From Nocardioides dokdonensis FR1436 (GTDB lineage Bacteria; Actinomycetota; Actinomycetes; Propionibacteriales; Nocardioidaceae), in NCBI RefSeq assembly GCF_001653335.1, contig NZ_CP015079.1, positions 4,092,001 through 4,156,000 on the forward strand: a DNA stretch of 64,000 nt, in the 5' to 3' direction. Position 1 is the stretch's first letter. Each line of letters starts with the position of its first letter. This document shows, one piece after another, positions 1 to 8,826 of this stretch. The notes below the pieces were generated by a model. The model had not been told where the DNA came from, made no database searches, and worked only from the letters and a program-made list of their open reading frames with translations. Position numbers and translations under genes: made by a program.

Positions 1-1057
1 CGCCAGCTCGCTGGCCTTCCACCGGTTGGCGGGCCACGACCTGGACCTCGACACGCACTCGACGTTGTTCTCGGGCGAGCAGTCGAACTCCTCGGTCGCC
101 TTCGGCGAGGACGCCCTGATGAAGGTGTTCCGCAAGGTCACGCCCGGGGTCAACCCGGACGTGCAGGTGCACGAGGTGCTGAGCCGGGTCGGCTCGACCG
201 ACGTGGCCGCGCTCTACGGCTGGGTGGACTGGGTCGACCCCGAGCAGCGCGAGGAGGGCACCGACCGGCCCGGGCCGGGCGGGGTGATGCAGCTGGCGAT
301 GCTGCAGCAGTTCCTGCGCACCGCCTCCGACGGCTGGGACCTCGCGCTCGCCAGCGTCCGCGACCTCTACCGCGAGCCCGACCTGCACGCCTCCGAGGCC
401 GGCGGCGACTTCGCCGGCGAGGCCACCCGGCTGGGTCACACCCTGCGTGCGGTGCACGACCTGCTCGCGGAGCACTTCCCGACCGGCTCCGCGTCCGGAG
501 CCGACCTGGCCGCCACGATGAGCGGCCGGCTCCCGGCGGCCCTCGCTGCCGCCCCCGGGCTGGAGGCGCACCGCGGCGCGCTCGAGGCGCTGTTCGAGCA
601 GGTGCGGGCACTCGGCGAGGTGCCGGTCCAGCGGGTGCACGGCGACCTGCACCTGGGCCAGACCCTGCGCACCGCCCTGGGCTGGAAGATCGTCGACTTC
701 GAGGGCGAGCCGGCCAAGCCGCTCCACGAGCGGCTCCTGCCCGACTCGCCCTGGCGCGACGTCGCCGGGATGCTGCGCTCCTTCGACTACGCCCCGCGCG
801 TGGTCGAGCGGACCTGGGCCGAGGACGACCCCGACGGGGTCGAGCTGCGCACCCGCAAGGCCGCCGAGTGGGCCAACCGCAGCAAGAACCACTTCCTCGT
901 CGCCTACGCCGGCGAACACATCAGCCCCGAGCACCGGACGCTGCTGCACGCCTACATCGCCGACAAGGCCGTCTACGAGACCGTCTACGAGACCCGCAAC
1001 CGGCCGACCTGGGTGGACATCCCGCTCCGGGCCGTGGCCGAGATCGGAGCGTCATGA
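1..1057 (+). CDS. mak: Maltokinase, C-terminal part (5' end outside window)
   Basis: The frame is open from base 2, so the start lies before the window; about 351 residues are present. Maltokinase phosphorylates maltose to maltose 1-phosphate, the donor used by GlgE for alpha-glucan synthesis. The sequence shows the aminoglycoside-phosphotransferase-like catalytic loop HGDLHLGQ near base 638, followed by the metal-binding segment IVDFEGEPAKP and the typical WRDVAGMLRSFDYA stretch. Its stop overlaps the glgB start (ATGA at 1054-1057), implying co-translation with the branching enzyme. Whether it is a separate gene or the C-terminal half of a trehalose synthase-maltokinase fusion cannot be seen here. 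Confidence 0.9.
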   Translation, partial: ASSLAFHRLAGHDLDLDTHSTLFSGEQSNSSVAFGEDALMKVFRKVTPGVNPDVQVHEVLSRVGSTDVAALYGWVDWVDPEQREEGTDRPGPGGVMQLAMLQQFLRTASDGWDLALASVRDLYREPDLHASEAGGDFAGEATRLGHTLRAVHDLLAEHFPTGSASGADLAATMSGRLPAALAAAPGLEAHRGALEALFEQVRALGEVPVQRVHGDLHLGQTLRTALGWKIVDFEGEPAKPLHERLLPDSPWRDVAGMLRSFDYAPRVVERTWAEDDPDGVELRTRKAAEWANRSKNHFLVAYAGEHISPEHRTLLHAYIADKAVYETVYETRNRPTWVDIPLRAVAEIGAS

Positions 1058-3260
1058 CCCAGACTCCCCGCCCCGCCGTCCTCCCGGTCCCCCGCAACGA
1101 GCTCGACCAGCTCGTCCGCGGTGAGCACGGGCACCCGCACTCGCTGCTGGGCCCGCACCCCCACGACGGCGCCGTGACGGTGCGCGTCCTGCGTCCCCTG
1201 GCCTCCAGCGTCACCGTGACCGGCGAGTGGGGCGAGACCCCGCTCGACCACGAGCACGAGGGCGTGTGGGTCGGCGTGCTGCCGGTCGCCGAGGTGCCCG
1301 CCTACCAGCTCGCGGTCAGCTACGAGGGCGAGCCCTGGGACTCCGACGACCCCTACCGGTTCCTGCCCACGCTGGGCGAGATGGACCTGCACCTGATCAA
1401 CGAGGGCCGCCACGAGCAGCTGTGGACGGTGCTGGGCGCGCACGTGCACCACTACGACGCGCCCGGCACGCCCGGCGGCGCTGTGAGCGGCACCTCCTTC
1501 GCGGTCTGGGCCCCCTCGGCCCGTGGGGTCCGGCTGAAGGCCGACTTCAACTCCTGGGACGGCCGTGCGCACCCGATGCGCCAGCTGGGCACCTCCGGGG
1601 TCTGGGAGCTCTTCGTGCCCGACGTGGGCGCGGGCACGTCGTACAAGTTCGCGGTGCTGGCCGCCGACGGGCATTGGCGTGACAAGGCCGACCCGATGGC
1701 CGCCTGGGCCGAGAAGCCGTCGAGCACCGCCTCGCGCGTCTTCGAGTCCTCCTACACCTGGGGCGACGAGGCGTGGATGACCGCGCGCGCCGCCCAGCAG
1801 CCGGTCACCTCCGCGATGAGCGTCTACGAGGTGCACCTGGCGTCGTGGAAGAAGAACCACGACGGGTCGATGTGGTCCTGGGAGCAGATGGCCGACGATC
1901 TCGTCGACTACGTGGTCGACCTCGGGTTCACCCACGTCGAGCTGATGCCGGTGATGCAGCACCCCTTCGGCGGCTCGTGGGGCTACCACGTGACGTCGTA
2001 CTTCGCCCCCGACGCGCGCTTCGGGGACCCCGACGGGTTCCGGCTGCTCGTCGACCGGCTGCACCGGGCCGGTGTCGGCGTCATCCTCGACTGGGTGCCG
2101 GGGCACTTCGCCACCGACGAGTGGGCCCTGGCCCGCTTCGACGGCACCCCGCTCTACGAGGACCCGAACCCCCAGCGCGGCTGGCACAAGGAGTGGGGCA
2201 GCCACATCTTCAACTTCGGTCGGCGCGAGGTGCGCAACTTCCTCTACGCCAACGCCATCTACTGGTGCGAGGAGTTCCACGTCGACGGCCTGCGCGTCGA
2301 CGGCGTCGCCTCGATGCTCTACCTCGACTACTCCCGCGAGGAGGGCGAGTGGACGCCCAACATCCACGGCGGTCGGGAGAACCTCGAGGCCGTGCAGTTC
2401 CTGCAGGAGATGAACGCCACCGTCTACCGCCGGGTCCCCGGCGTGGTCACCATCGCCGAGGAGTCGACCTCCTGGCCCGGCGTGACCCGCCCGACCTCCG
2501 AGGACGGTCTCGGGTTCGGCCTGAAGTGGAACATGGGCTGGATGCACGACTCGCTGGCCTACATGGCCAACGACCCGGTGCACCGCGCCCACCACCACGG
2601 GGAGATGACGTTCTCGCTGGTCTACGCGTGGTCGGAGAACTACTGCCTGCCGATCAGCCACGACGAGGTCGTGCACGGCAAGGGCTCCCTGCTGCGCAAG
2701 ATGCCCGGGGACCGCTGGCAGCAGCTGGCCAACCTGCGCGCCTACCTGGCCTACATGTGGGCCCACCCGGGCAAGCAGCTGGTGTTCATGGGCGTCGAGC
2801 TCGGCCAGGAGTCGGAGTGGGCCGAGGCCCGCGAGCTCGACTGGTGGCTGCTGGACCACCCCGAGCACCGGGGCGTGCACAGCCTCGTGCGCGATCTCAA
2901 CCGGACCTACGCCGACACCGCCGCGCTCTGGGCCCAGGACCACTCCCCGAGGGCTTCGTCTGGCTCGACGGCAACGACGCCGGGCGCAACACGTTCTCGT
3001 TCGTACGTCGGGCCGAGGGCGCACCCGACCTGGTCTGCGTCTCGAACTTCTCCGCGGTGCCGCACCACGGCTACCGGCTGGCGCTGCCGGCGACCGGGCA
3101 GTGGAACGAGGTGCTCAACACCGATGCCGAGGCCTACACCGGCTCCGGGGTGGGCAACTACGGGGCGGTCACCGCGGTCGAGGGCGAGCACGCCGGGCAG
3201 CCGGCCCACGCCGACATCTCGGTGCCGCCGCTGGCCACCGTGTGGTTCCGCAGGACCTGA
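1054..3260 (+). pseudogene. glgB: 1,4-alpha-glucan branching enzyme GlgB, with one-base frameshift
   Basis: GlgB makes alpha-1,6 branches in glycogen. From ATG 1054 the protein shows an N-terminal beta-sandwich and CBM48 (about residues 100-210) and a GH13 barrel. The nucleophile region LRVDGVASM lies around Asp416, the acid IAEEST around Glu469, and ISHDEVVHGK around Asp537. After ALWAQDHSP (base 2949) the frame breaks: the expected continuation PEGFVWLDGNDAGRNTFSF lies in the next frame and runs to the stop at 3258-3260. Restoring one C in the run CCCC at 2945-2948 gives a normal 735-residue enzyme. As given, translation leaves frame and ends at 3372. It may be a sequencing error in a homopolymer or a real recent lesion; everything else is well conserved. 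Confidence 0.88.
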
Positions 3261-3269
3261 GGCCCGCGC

Positions 3270-4604
3270 TCAGCGCTCCTCGACCAGGCGCAGCAGGTCG
3301 GCGACCACCCGGTCGCCGGCCCGCCCGGCGTCGAGCACCCGGACGTCGAGGCCGGTGACGAGCCGGTCGTAGTGCTCGCCCATGGTGAGCAGGACGTCGT
3401 CGCGCTGGTCGCCGGGCTTGCGGGCCGCTGCCGTCGCCGGGTCCACCCGCAGCAGCACGGCGAGGTCGGCCCGGGGGAAGCCACGGCGCAGCACCCACTC
3501 GGCGGCCGGGTGGTGGCCGTAGCGGATCCGCAGGTCCACCAGGGCGTCGAGCAACCAGCGGTCGCACACCACGTGCACACCGCTGCGCTGGAGCCCCCGC
3601 GCGCGGCGGGCGTTGCGGACGCCGGAGAGCGCCACCGCGACGACCCAGGCACCTTCGACGAGGCGCCGGCCGCCCGACGTCGTGGGCGCCGCGCCGGTGC
3701 GCGCAGGAGCGTGGTCGGGCCCGGCGTCGGCGGCGTCCTCGGCGTCCTCGGGCCGGTAGGGCTGGGAGACCGGACGCGAGCGGCCGGTCAGCCGACGGGC
3801 CAGCCGACCGACGGGCGCCAGCACGCCCAGGTCGCGTGCCAGCCGGGTCCAGTGCACCACCGCAGGCTCACCCCGGTCCTCCGCACGGTCGAGCAGGGCC
3901 AGGGCGGCGGTGGACTTCCCCGCTCCGTCCATGCCGCTGAGGGCCACCAGCAGGGCGCCCCCCGTCGGGGCGGCCCCCGGTGGGCGGGAGACCGGCTCAC
4001 CGCGCAGCCGCCACCGCAGCGCCCGGCGTGCGTACGGCGACCCGGTGGCGGCCCGCGCCGCGTCGCGCAGCGGCAGCCGCTCCTGCTCGCGGTGCGGGCT
4101 GCCGGAGCTCGTGGCCCGCCGCGCCAGCCGGGCCAGCGCCGGGTCCTGCTCGTCGACGCGGGCCAGCACCTGCTCCGAGGTGTCCTCCACCAGCGCCGCG
4201 ATGCGAGCAGCGCCTCGCGGCCAGGGCCAGCCCGCCACGGCCTCGGCCGCGTGCACCCGGAGGCGGTCGTCGGGAGCCGCGACGAGCAGCCCGAGCCGCC
4301 CGCGCTCCGCCCGCGCCAGCACCCCGGGCAGCGGGGGGTACATGGCCGGCCACGCATGCTCGAGCAGCACGTCGACCACCACGTCCTGGGCCGGCAGGCG
4401 TCGCCACAGGAACCGCCCCGGCCCCTGGGGCGCCGGTGCGAGACCGCGACCGCGCAGGACCCGGGACACCCGCGCCCCGCCCTCGGCGAGCACGACCACG
4501 TCGACGTCCGAGCCGCCGAGGCCCTCCCCCCTCCAGAGCAGGACGGCGTCCGGCGCGGCCGCTGCGAGGGCGCTCAGCACCTCGGCCGCGGCAGCCTCAT
4601 CCAT
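3270..4604 (-). CDS. Nucleotidyltransferase-like / thymidylate-kinase-like P-loop fusion protein
   Basis: 444 residues from ATG 4604, which overlaps the stop of the preceding gene by 8 bases. The N-terminal part carries GGSDVDVVV (about residues 29-37) and a later VVVDVL, resembling the paired aspartates of minimal nucleotidyltransferases. The C-terminal half begins with a clear Walker A, SGMDGAGKST (about 222-231), and has a CDRWLLDALVDLR segment like the lid/DR region of thymidylate kinases. The kinase-like half is well supported, the transferase half moderately. The substrate is unknown. It is the last gene of a three-gene overlapping operon with an acyltransferase and an ATP-grasp ligase, which suggests assembly of a modified small molecule or cell-surface glycan rather than dTMP metabolism. 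The gene converges on glgB. Confidence 0.75.
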   Translation of the reverse strand: MDEAAAAEVLSALAAAAPDAVLLWRGEGLGGSDVDVVVLAEGGARVSRVLRGRGLAPAPQGPGRFLWRRLPAQDVVVDVLLEHAWPAMYPPLPGVLARAERGRLGLLVAAPDDRLRVHAAEAVAGWPWPRGAARIAALVEDTSEQVLARVDEQDPALARLARRATSSGSPHREQERLPLRDAARAATGSPYARRALRWRLRGEPVSRPPGAAPTGGALLVALSGMDGAGKSTAALALLDRAEDRGEPAVVHWTRLARDLGVLAPVGRLARRLTGRSRPVSQPYRPEDAEDAADAGPDHAPARTGAAPTTSGGRRLVEGAWVVAVALSGVRNARRARGLQRSGVHVVCDRWLLDALVDLRIRYGHHPAAEWVLRRGFPRADLAVLLRVDPATAAARKPGDQRDDVLLTMGEHYDRLVTGLDVRVLDAGRAGDRVVADLLRLVEER

Positions 4605-5691
4605 GGCGTCGCCGCATCGCCTGCTGCAGCCCGGCCGCCGCCAGGCGCGAAGCGGTGCCGCCCAGGGGCACGAGGACCCGTTCCATGGACCGGCGGTCGG
4701 GGTAGAGCCGCGCCGAGGGCGTGGTGGCGCGCCCACCGGCGCAGGAGTCGATCCACTGCAGCCGGGGATCGTCGTGGAAGGCCTCCAGCGCGGCGACCTC
4801 GAGCTGCACACCCGGAGAGCTGGACGCGAACCGCTCGTCGTAGGCCGTCTTGAGGTGGAAGACGCCCTCGCCCTCCACGACCGCGCACAGCGCGGCCGCC
4901 ACGGTGGTCCGGCTGCCCAGCTCCCACATCTGGACGCGACCCCGACGGCCGGCGTCGAGCACGGTCTCCCGGAAGTGCGCGGCCCGCCGCGGGTCCGAGA
5001 GCAGGGCGGTGCCGGCCTCGCCCTTCCATCCCCCGGCCTCGAGGGCGAGGAACCGGTCGAGCGCGCCCATGAGGTCGTCCGCGGCCCGGTCGACGACCTC
5101 CACCGGTGCTTCCAGCTCGCGCTCCAGCCGACGACGGAACCGGCCGAGGCGACGACGCTGCGACGAGCTCATCCGGTCGTCGAGGTAGGTCGGCTCGGCT
5201 CGGCGCCGCACCACCGGGCGCGGGACCGAGCCCAGCACCAGGGGGCGCCGGCCCCGGCGACGGGCGGCGGCCTCGAGCGAGGCCCGCACCGGCCCGTCGG
5301 CGCCCAGCTGCTCGAAGGTCCACCACCACGCGCCCCGGTCGTGGAGCAGGTCCAGGGCCGCCGACCACGACCCCTCCGGGTCGTGGTCGCGCAGCAGCGG
5401 GGTGTCCAGGAACCCGTCGTCGTGACCCCAGGCCCGCACGGTCGGCACCGGGACACGGCGGTAGCGGCGGGCGCGGCGCACCGGCAGCGCGAGGTCGAGG
5501 GCCTCGCCGCGGCGGACGACGAGGAGGTGGTCCTGCTCCCCGCCGGCCAGGTGCCGGGCGGAGGCCAGCACCGCCCCGGGGGTGAAGAAGGGGTTGGGCT
5601 CCAGGGCTTCCTCGGCCAGCCGCTCCCAGGCGTGGAGGGTCTCCGGGTCGAGCGAGCACACCGCCAGCAGCTCGGCGCTCGGCTCACCCAC
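4597..5691 (-). CDS. GNAT superfamily acyltransferase (BioF2/CelD-FemAB type)
   Basis: 364 residues from GTG 5691, chosen because it overlaps the upstream stop (GTGGGTGA, 8 bases). The layout is that of long bacterial acyltransferases of the BioF2/CelD family. An N-terminal half contains ALEPNPFFTPGAVLASA and a central DDRMSSSQRRRLGRFRRRLERE segment. A second GNAT-like fold contains LALEAGGWKGEAGTALL and GVFHLKTAYDERFASSSPGVQLE near the C-terminus. This last block (the K-ay-de-a-...-SPG-xl pattern) is the family signature. Family members act in exopolysaccharide and cell-envelope modification; the acceptor here is unknown. It sits between the ATP-grasp gene and the nucleotidyltransferase-kinase gene with overlaps on both sides, so the three proteins are probably made in fixed ratio. 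Confidence 0.82.
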   Translation of the reverse strand: MGEPSAELLAVCSLDPETLHAWERLAEEALEPNPFFTPGAVLASARHLAGGEQDHLLVVRRGEALDLALPVRRARRYRRVPVPTVRAWGHDDGFLDTPLLRDHDPEGSWSAALDLLHDRGAWWWTFEQLGADGPVRASLEAAARRRGRRPLVLGSVPRPVVRRRAEPTYLDDRMSSSQRRRLGRFRRRLERELEAPVEVVDRAADDLMGALDRFLALEAGGWKGEAGTALLSDPRRAAHFRETVLDAGRRGRVQMWELGSRTTVAAALCAVVEGEGVFHLKTAYDERFASSSPGVQLEVAALEAFHDDPRLQWIDSCAGGRATTPSARLYPDRRSMERVLVPLGGTASRLAAAGLQQAMRRRHG

Positions 5692-6844
5692 GGCGCACCA
5701 CCTTGTCGCGCAACAGCCGCAGCCCGGGGCCCGGGTCGCGCAGGTCGGCGTGCGGGTGCGCCGCGCCGGGGAGGTGGGCCACCGTGGACGCGACGTCGCG
5801 GACCAGCCCGCCCCGTCGCTCCAGCCGGGCGCGGGACAGGTCCTCGAAGAACGACTGGAAGCGCACCCCCACCCGCGCGGCGGGCACCGGTTCGACGACC
5901 TCACCCAGGGCCGTGCGACCCCACAGGTCCGGCAGCGGGACGCCGCTGGCCACCGCGAGCGCGAGGCTGCCGTAGAACCGCCCGTTGAGGTCGATCAGCC
6001 GCGGCCGGTCCCCGGGCACCGTGAGGAACTGCAGGTTCGCCAACCCCCACCACCCGAGCTCGTCCAGCAGCCGCTCGACCCCCGCCAGCAGGTCCACGTC
6101 GACCGGCACCGTCACCGCCCGGCAGCTGGTGCGCCGCCGCGAGAGCCGGGGGCTGCGCTGCTGGACCACGCCGAGCACGCGTCCGCCCCGGTCACGCACC
6201 AGCGAGAGGGCGCTCAGTCCCCCGTCCAGGGCCTCCTGGAGCAGCGGCACCCCGCCGCCGTCGGTCATGGCTCCGGCCGCCCGGGTGGCGTCCGCCGCGC
6301 TCGAGCAGACCTCCGCCAGCAGGTGTCGGGCCTCGCCGGCGCCGGCCGGGTCCCAGTGCAGTCGTGCCTTGACCACCACGGGGCCGTCGACCGCGGCGAG
6401 CGTCGACGCCGTGGCCTCCTCGGTGCGGGGCACCCCGAGTCCGACGCTCTCGGCGACCCGCACCAGCTCCAGCTTGTCGATGGCGCGCAGGACGTCGTCG
6501 TGCGCGCAGTGGGGCACCACGCAGCCGATGTCGGCGCGTCGGGCCGAGAGCAGCAGCACCTCGATGTCGTCGGCGCCGAACACCACGTCGTACCCGTGCT
6601 GCGCCACGAGCCCGGCCACCGCGTCGACCCAGGCGTCGGGAGCGACCTCGGCGGGGGGCACCTGGTGGCAGCGCCGGACCGCGCGCGAGGTGCGCGGACG
6701 CCCGCCCGCCGTGGCGACCCCGACCTCCCACCCCGCGCGGGCAAGGCACCGGGCGGCGGCCAGCACGTGGGTGGCGCCGCCCTCCACGACCAGCGCCCGC
6801 CGGGGTGCACCGGCGGCGGGCGGGCTCGGGTCGGCAGCGGACAC
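5684..6844 (-). CDS. ATP-grasp domain protein (carboxylate-amine ligase-like)
   Basis: 386 residues from GTG 6844. After a short Pro/Ala-rich leader, ALVVEGGATHVLAAARCLARAGWEV forms a Rossmann-like N-terminal domain. FGADDIEVLLLS, AIDKLELVRVAESVGLGVPRT and GPVVVKARLHWDPA correspond to the start of an ATP-grasp fold, and LIDLNGRFYGSLALAVASGV carries the metal-binding D-x-N pair near the C-terminus. Such enzymes ligate a carboxylate to an amine through an acyl-phosphate. It is the first gene of the minus-strand trio and overlaps the acyltransferase start by 8 bases. The substrate cannot be predicted; the context (acyltransferase, nucleotidyltransferase-kinase) suggests an amide-modified surface or secondary metabolite. 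Confidence 0.82.
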   Translation of the reverse strand: MSAADPSPPAAGAPRRALVVEGGATHVLAAARCLARAGWEVGVATAGGRPRTSRAVRRCHQVPPAEVAPDAWVDAVAGLVAQHGYDVVFGADDIEVLLLSARRADIGCVVPHCAHDDVLRAIDKLELVRVAESVGLGVPRTEEATASTLAAVDGPVVVKARLHWDPAGAGEARHLLAEVCSSAADATRAAGAMTDGGGVPLLQEALDGGLSALSLVRDRGGRVLGVVQQRSPRLSRRRTSCRAVTVPVDVDLLAGVERLLDELGWWGLANLQFLTVPGDRPRLIDLNGRFYGSLALAVASGVPLPDLWGRTALGEVVEPVPAARVGVRFQSFFEDLSRARLERRGGLVRDVASTVAHLPGAAHPHADLRDPGPGLRLLRDKVVRRG

Positions 6845-6891
6845 CCGATGATCGTGCCAGGGCGCAGACGTTCCGAGAACCCCCCGCTGGC

Positions 6892-6897
6892 TAGGGT
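6892..6897 (+). promoter_or_regulatory. -10 hexamer of a leaderless promoter
   Basis: TAGGGT lies 6 bases before GTG 6904, with TTCCGA about 15 bases upstream as a possible -35. There is no ribosome binding site between it and the start, so transcription probably begins at or beside the GTG. Confidence 0.5.
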
Positions 6898-6903
6898 GAG
6901 CGG

Positions 6904-7809
6904 GTGACCCGAGAGCAGCCCACCCTGACCGATGGCACGGTCACGCTGCGTCCCGGCGCGGCCGACCAGGACGCCTCGCTCCCCTTCGTCATCACCGTCG
7001 AGGACCACGAGGTCGGCACCCTCACCGTGGTGCGCAAGGACGACGCGACCGTCCGCTTGGAGGGCGGCCTCGAGGACTCCCAGCGGGGCCGCGGCTACGC
7101 CACCCGGGCGCTGCGGGTGCTGGTCGACTGGTCGCTCAGCGCCGAGCACGAGGGCGGCCTGGGCGTCAGCCGGGTCGAGGCACGGATCCCGGTCGACGCC
7201 GAGAGTGCCCTGCGGGTGGCCACCCGCGCCGGGCTGCGCCGCGAGGGTCTGGAGCGGATGGTGCCCGACGAGCGCACTACCGAGGGGTACGTCGTCCTCG
7301 CGCGGCTCGCGACCGACCCGCCGCTCAGCGAGCCCGGGGCCTTCCGGGCCCTGCTGAACTCCTTCCTGCCGCGCAAGCGGGCGATCAGCCAGATGCTCGT
7401 GCGCGACCACGACGGCCGGGTCCTGCTGTGCCAGCTGACCTACAAGGAGGACTGGGACCTGCCCGGTGGGGTCGTCGAGGTCGGCGAGTCACCGCAGGTC
7501 GCGGTGGCCCGCGAGGTCACCGAGGAGCTGGCTCTCGAGATCCCCGCCGGCCCCCTGGTCCTCACCGACTGGCTGCCCACCTGGGGCGGCTGGGACGACG
7601 CCCTGTGCCTGGTCTTCGACGGCGGCGTGCACGACGCCTCGATCACCGACGCGATCGTCAAGCAGGCCCGCGAGATCCGCTCCGCGGAGTTCTGCACGGT
7701 CGAGCAGGTCCGTGAACGGGCGGCCGACTTCACCGCCCGGCGCGTCGAGTCGGCGCTGGCCAATCTCGGCACCGGTGGTCCGGCGTACACCGAGAGCGGT
7801 CGCGGGTAG
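6904..7809 (+). CDS. GNAT-NUDIX fusion protein
   Basis: 301 residues from GTG 6904, a start fixed by the leaderless -10 box. Residues 1-145 form a GNAT acetyltransferase-like domain with a QRGRGYATRAL acetyl-CoA loop and the SALRVATRAGLRREGLE pattern. Residues 155-290 are a NUDIX hydrolase: GGVVEVGESPQVAVAREVTEEL (about 188-209) matches G-x5-E-x7-R-E-x-x-E-E exactly. NUDIX domains hydrolyse nucleoside diphosphates linked to another group. The two-domain protein may couple acetylation with pyrophosphohydrolysis or sanitise a specific nucleotide; the substrate is unknown. It is transcribed away from the ATP-grasp trio with only 59 bases between starts, so the two units may share control. Confidence 0.85.
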   Translation: MTREQPTLTDGTVTLRPGAADQDASLPFVITVEDHEVGTLTVVRKDDATVRLEGGLEDSQRGRGYATRALRVLVDWSLSAEHEGGLGVSRVEARIPVDAESALRVATRAGLRREGLERMVPDERTTEGYVVLARLATDPPLSEPGAFRALLNSFLPRKRAISQMLVRDHDGRVLLCQLTYKEDWDLPGGVVEVGESPQVAVAREVTEELALEIPAGPLVLTDWLPTWGGWDDALCLVFDGGVHDASITDAIVKQAREIRSAEFCTVEQVRERAADFTARRVESALANLGTGGPAYTESGRG

Positions 7810-7826
7810 CCGGGGCAGGATCGGAC

Positions 7827-7871
7827 AGTGTGGAGTCTGCGATGAACCTGGTTCACCCGGAGCTCCACACT
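7827..7871. repeat. Nested inverted repeats downstream of the GNAT-NUDIX gene
   Basis: Arms AGTGTGGAG (7827-7835) and CTCCACACT (7863-7871) are perfect complements and enclose a 27-base loop. The loop itself contains the 13-base palindrome TGAACCTGGTTCA (7843-7855). It could be a terminator-like structure for the gene ending at 7809 or a remnant of a mobile or regulatory element. No T-run follows. Confidence 0.45.
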
Positions 7872-8001
7872 CTCCGCCCAGGCGTTCGTGCTCGACGAGA
7901 CGACCCGCACGGCTGCGCTGCTCGCGCCAGATCCGAGTGGAGGGGCGGTGCGTCAGCAACCGGATCGTGGCGCAGTTCGGTTGCCAGCCCACCGCTGGGC
8001 T

Positions 8002-8020
8002 CGGTCCCCGCGTGGGACCG
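8002..8020 (-). terminator. Possible hairpin terminator of the cnoX-like/EI24 operon
   Basis: CGGTCCC and GGGACCG form a perfect 7-bp stem with a 5-base loop, 40 bases beyond the stop of the EI24-family gene. There is no U-tract. The rest of the 7810-8059 spacer shows no supported gene. Confidence 0.35.
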
Positions 8021-8059
8021 TGCTCCCGCCGCCGGGCAGTGGCGGTGGTGCCCGTCCGG

Positions 8060-8815
8060 TCACGCGCCTCGCAGGGCGTCCCGGGGCACCGGCTCGCCCA
8101 GCACCTCGCGGGCGAGCAGCGTGGCGCCGACGACGGCGGCCGGCATCACCGCCACGGCACCGAACGGCACCAGGAAGCACAGCTGGGTGCTCATGCCGAA
8201 GCCGAGCACCGTCGAGCGGTGGGCCCGCAGCGCGTCGCGGCGGGCGTGCCGGTCCATGCCGCGCGCCTCCAGCGGACGGGCCAGCAGCTCACCGGCCAGC
8301 AGCCAGCCCGAGACGGCGAGACCGACCAGGGCGCCGACGACCGCGCCCACCAGGGGCAGCAGGCCGACCACGAAGACACCCACCGCGGTGAGCAGCCCGA
8401 CGAGCACCAGGACCAGGGAGTCGGCGGCCGAGCGCCAGAACGACAGCCCCGACTCGGGCACCTCACCGCCCAGCATCGTCTCGGTCGCGCGCCAGATCCG
8501 CTCGTAGAACGGTTCCCCGACGGTGAGCGTCACCGCGGTGAAGCTCACCGAGGTCAGCACCAGGAACGCCACGACCAGCAGCACCCCGAGCCCCACGCGC
8601 AGCAGGGACCGCAGCGCGTCGGCCCAGTCGTCGGCGAACGGCGTGGCCCAGGTGACCAGCTCCGGGAGGTGGAGCAGCAGCGCGACCAGGGCGCCGAGCA
8701 CGACCAGCAGCACCACCAGGGCCGGCACCATGCCGAGCAGCATCAGCCCCGGCCTCCGGCGCCACATCGCGAACCCGGCACCGACGTACGACGCCCCGCG
8801 GGCCGCTCCGCCCAC
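8060..8815 (-). CDS. EI24 domain-containing membrane protein (CysZ-like fold)
   Basis: 251 residues from GTG 8815, 11 bases after the stop of the thioredoxin-like gene, so the two form an operon. The opening GASYVGAGFAMWRRRPGLMLLGMVPALV is typical of the EI24/CysZ family. Four strongly hydrophobic blocks follow (about residues 27-48, 73-98, 133-175 and 212-235). Between them lie a conserved GEPFYERIW segment and the STVLGFGMSTQLCFLVP loop. The E. coli relative CysZ is a sulfate permease; actinobacterial members are uncharacterised, so transport is only a possibility. The N-terminus faces the cytoplasm by the positive-inside rule. Confidence 0.8.
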   Translation of the reverse strand: MGGAARGASYVGAGFAMWRRRPGLMLLGMVPALVVLLVVLGALVALLLHLPELVTWATPFADDWADALRSLLRVGLGVLLVVAFLVLTSVSFTAVTLTVGEPFYERIWRATETMLGGEVPESGLSFWRSAADSLVLVLVGLLTAVGVFVVGLLPLVGAVVGALVGLAVSGWLLAGELLARPLEARGMDRHARRDALRAHRSTVLGFGMSTQLCFLVPFGAVAVMPAAVVGATLLAREVLGEPVPRDALRGA

Positions 8816-8826
8816 GTCCGGCCCGC

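Noticed and set aside
985..3024. 679-codon open frame on the minus strand opposite glgB
   Set aside because: It mirrors the codons of glgB, has no domain-like composition (Val/Gly/His/Arg-rich) and would overlap conserved enzyme sequence.
7843..7855. TGAACCTGGTTCA considered as a tRNA T-arm
   Set aside because: No matching acceptor, D or anticodon arms lie within tRNA distance.
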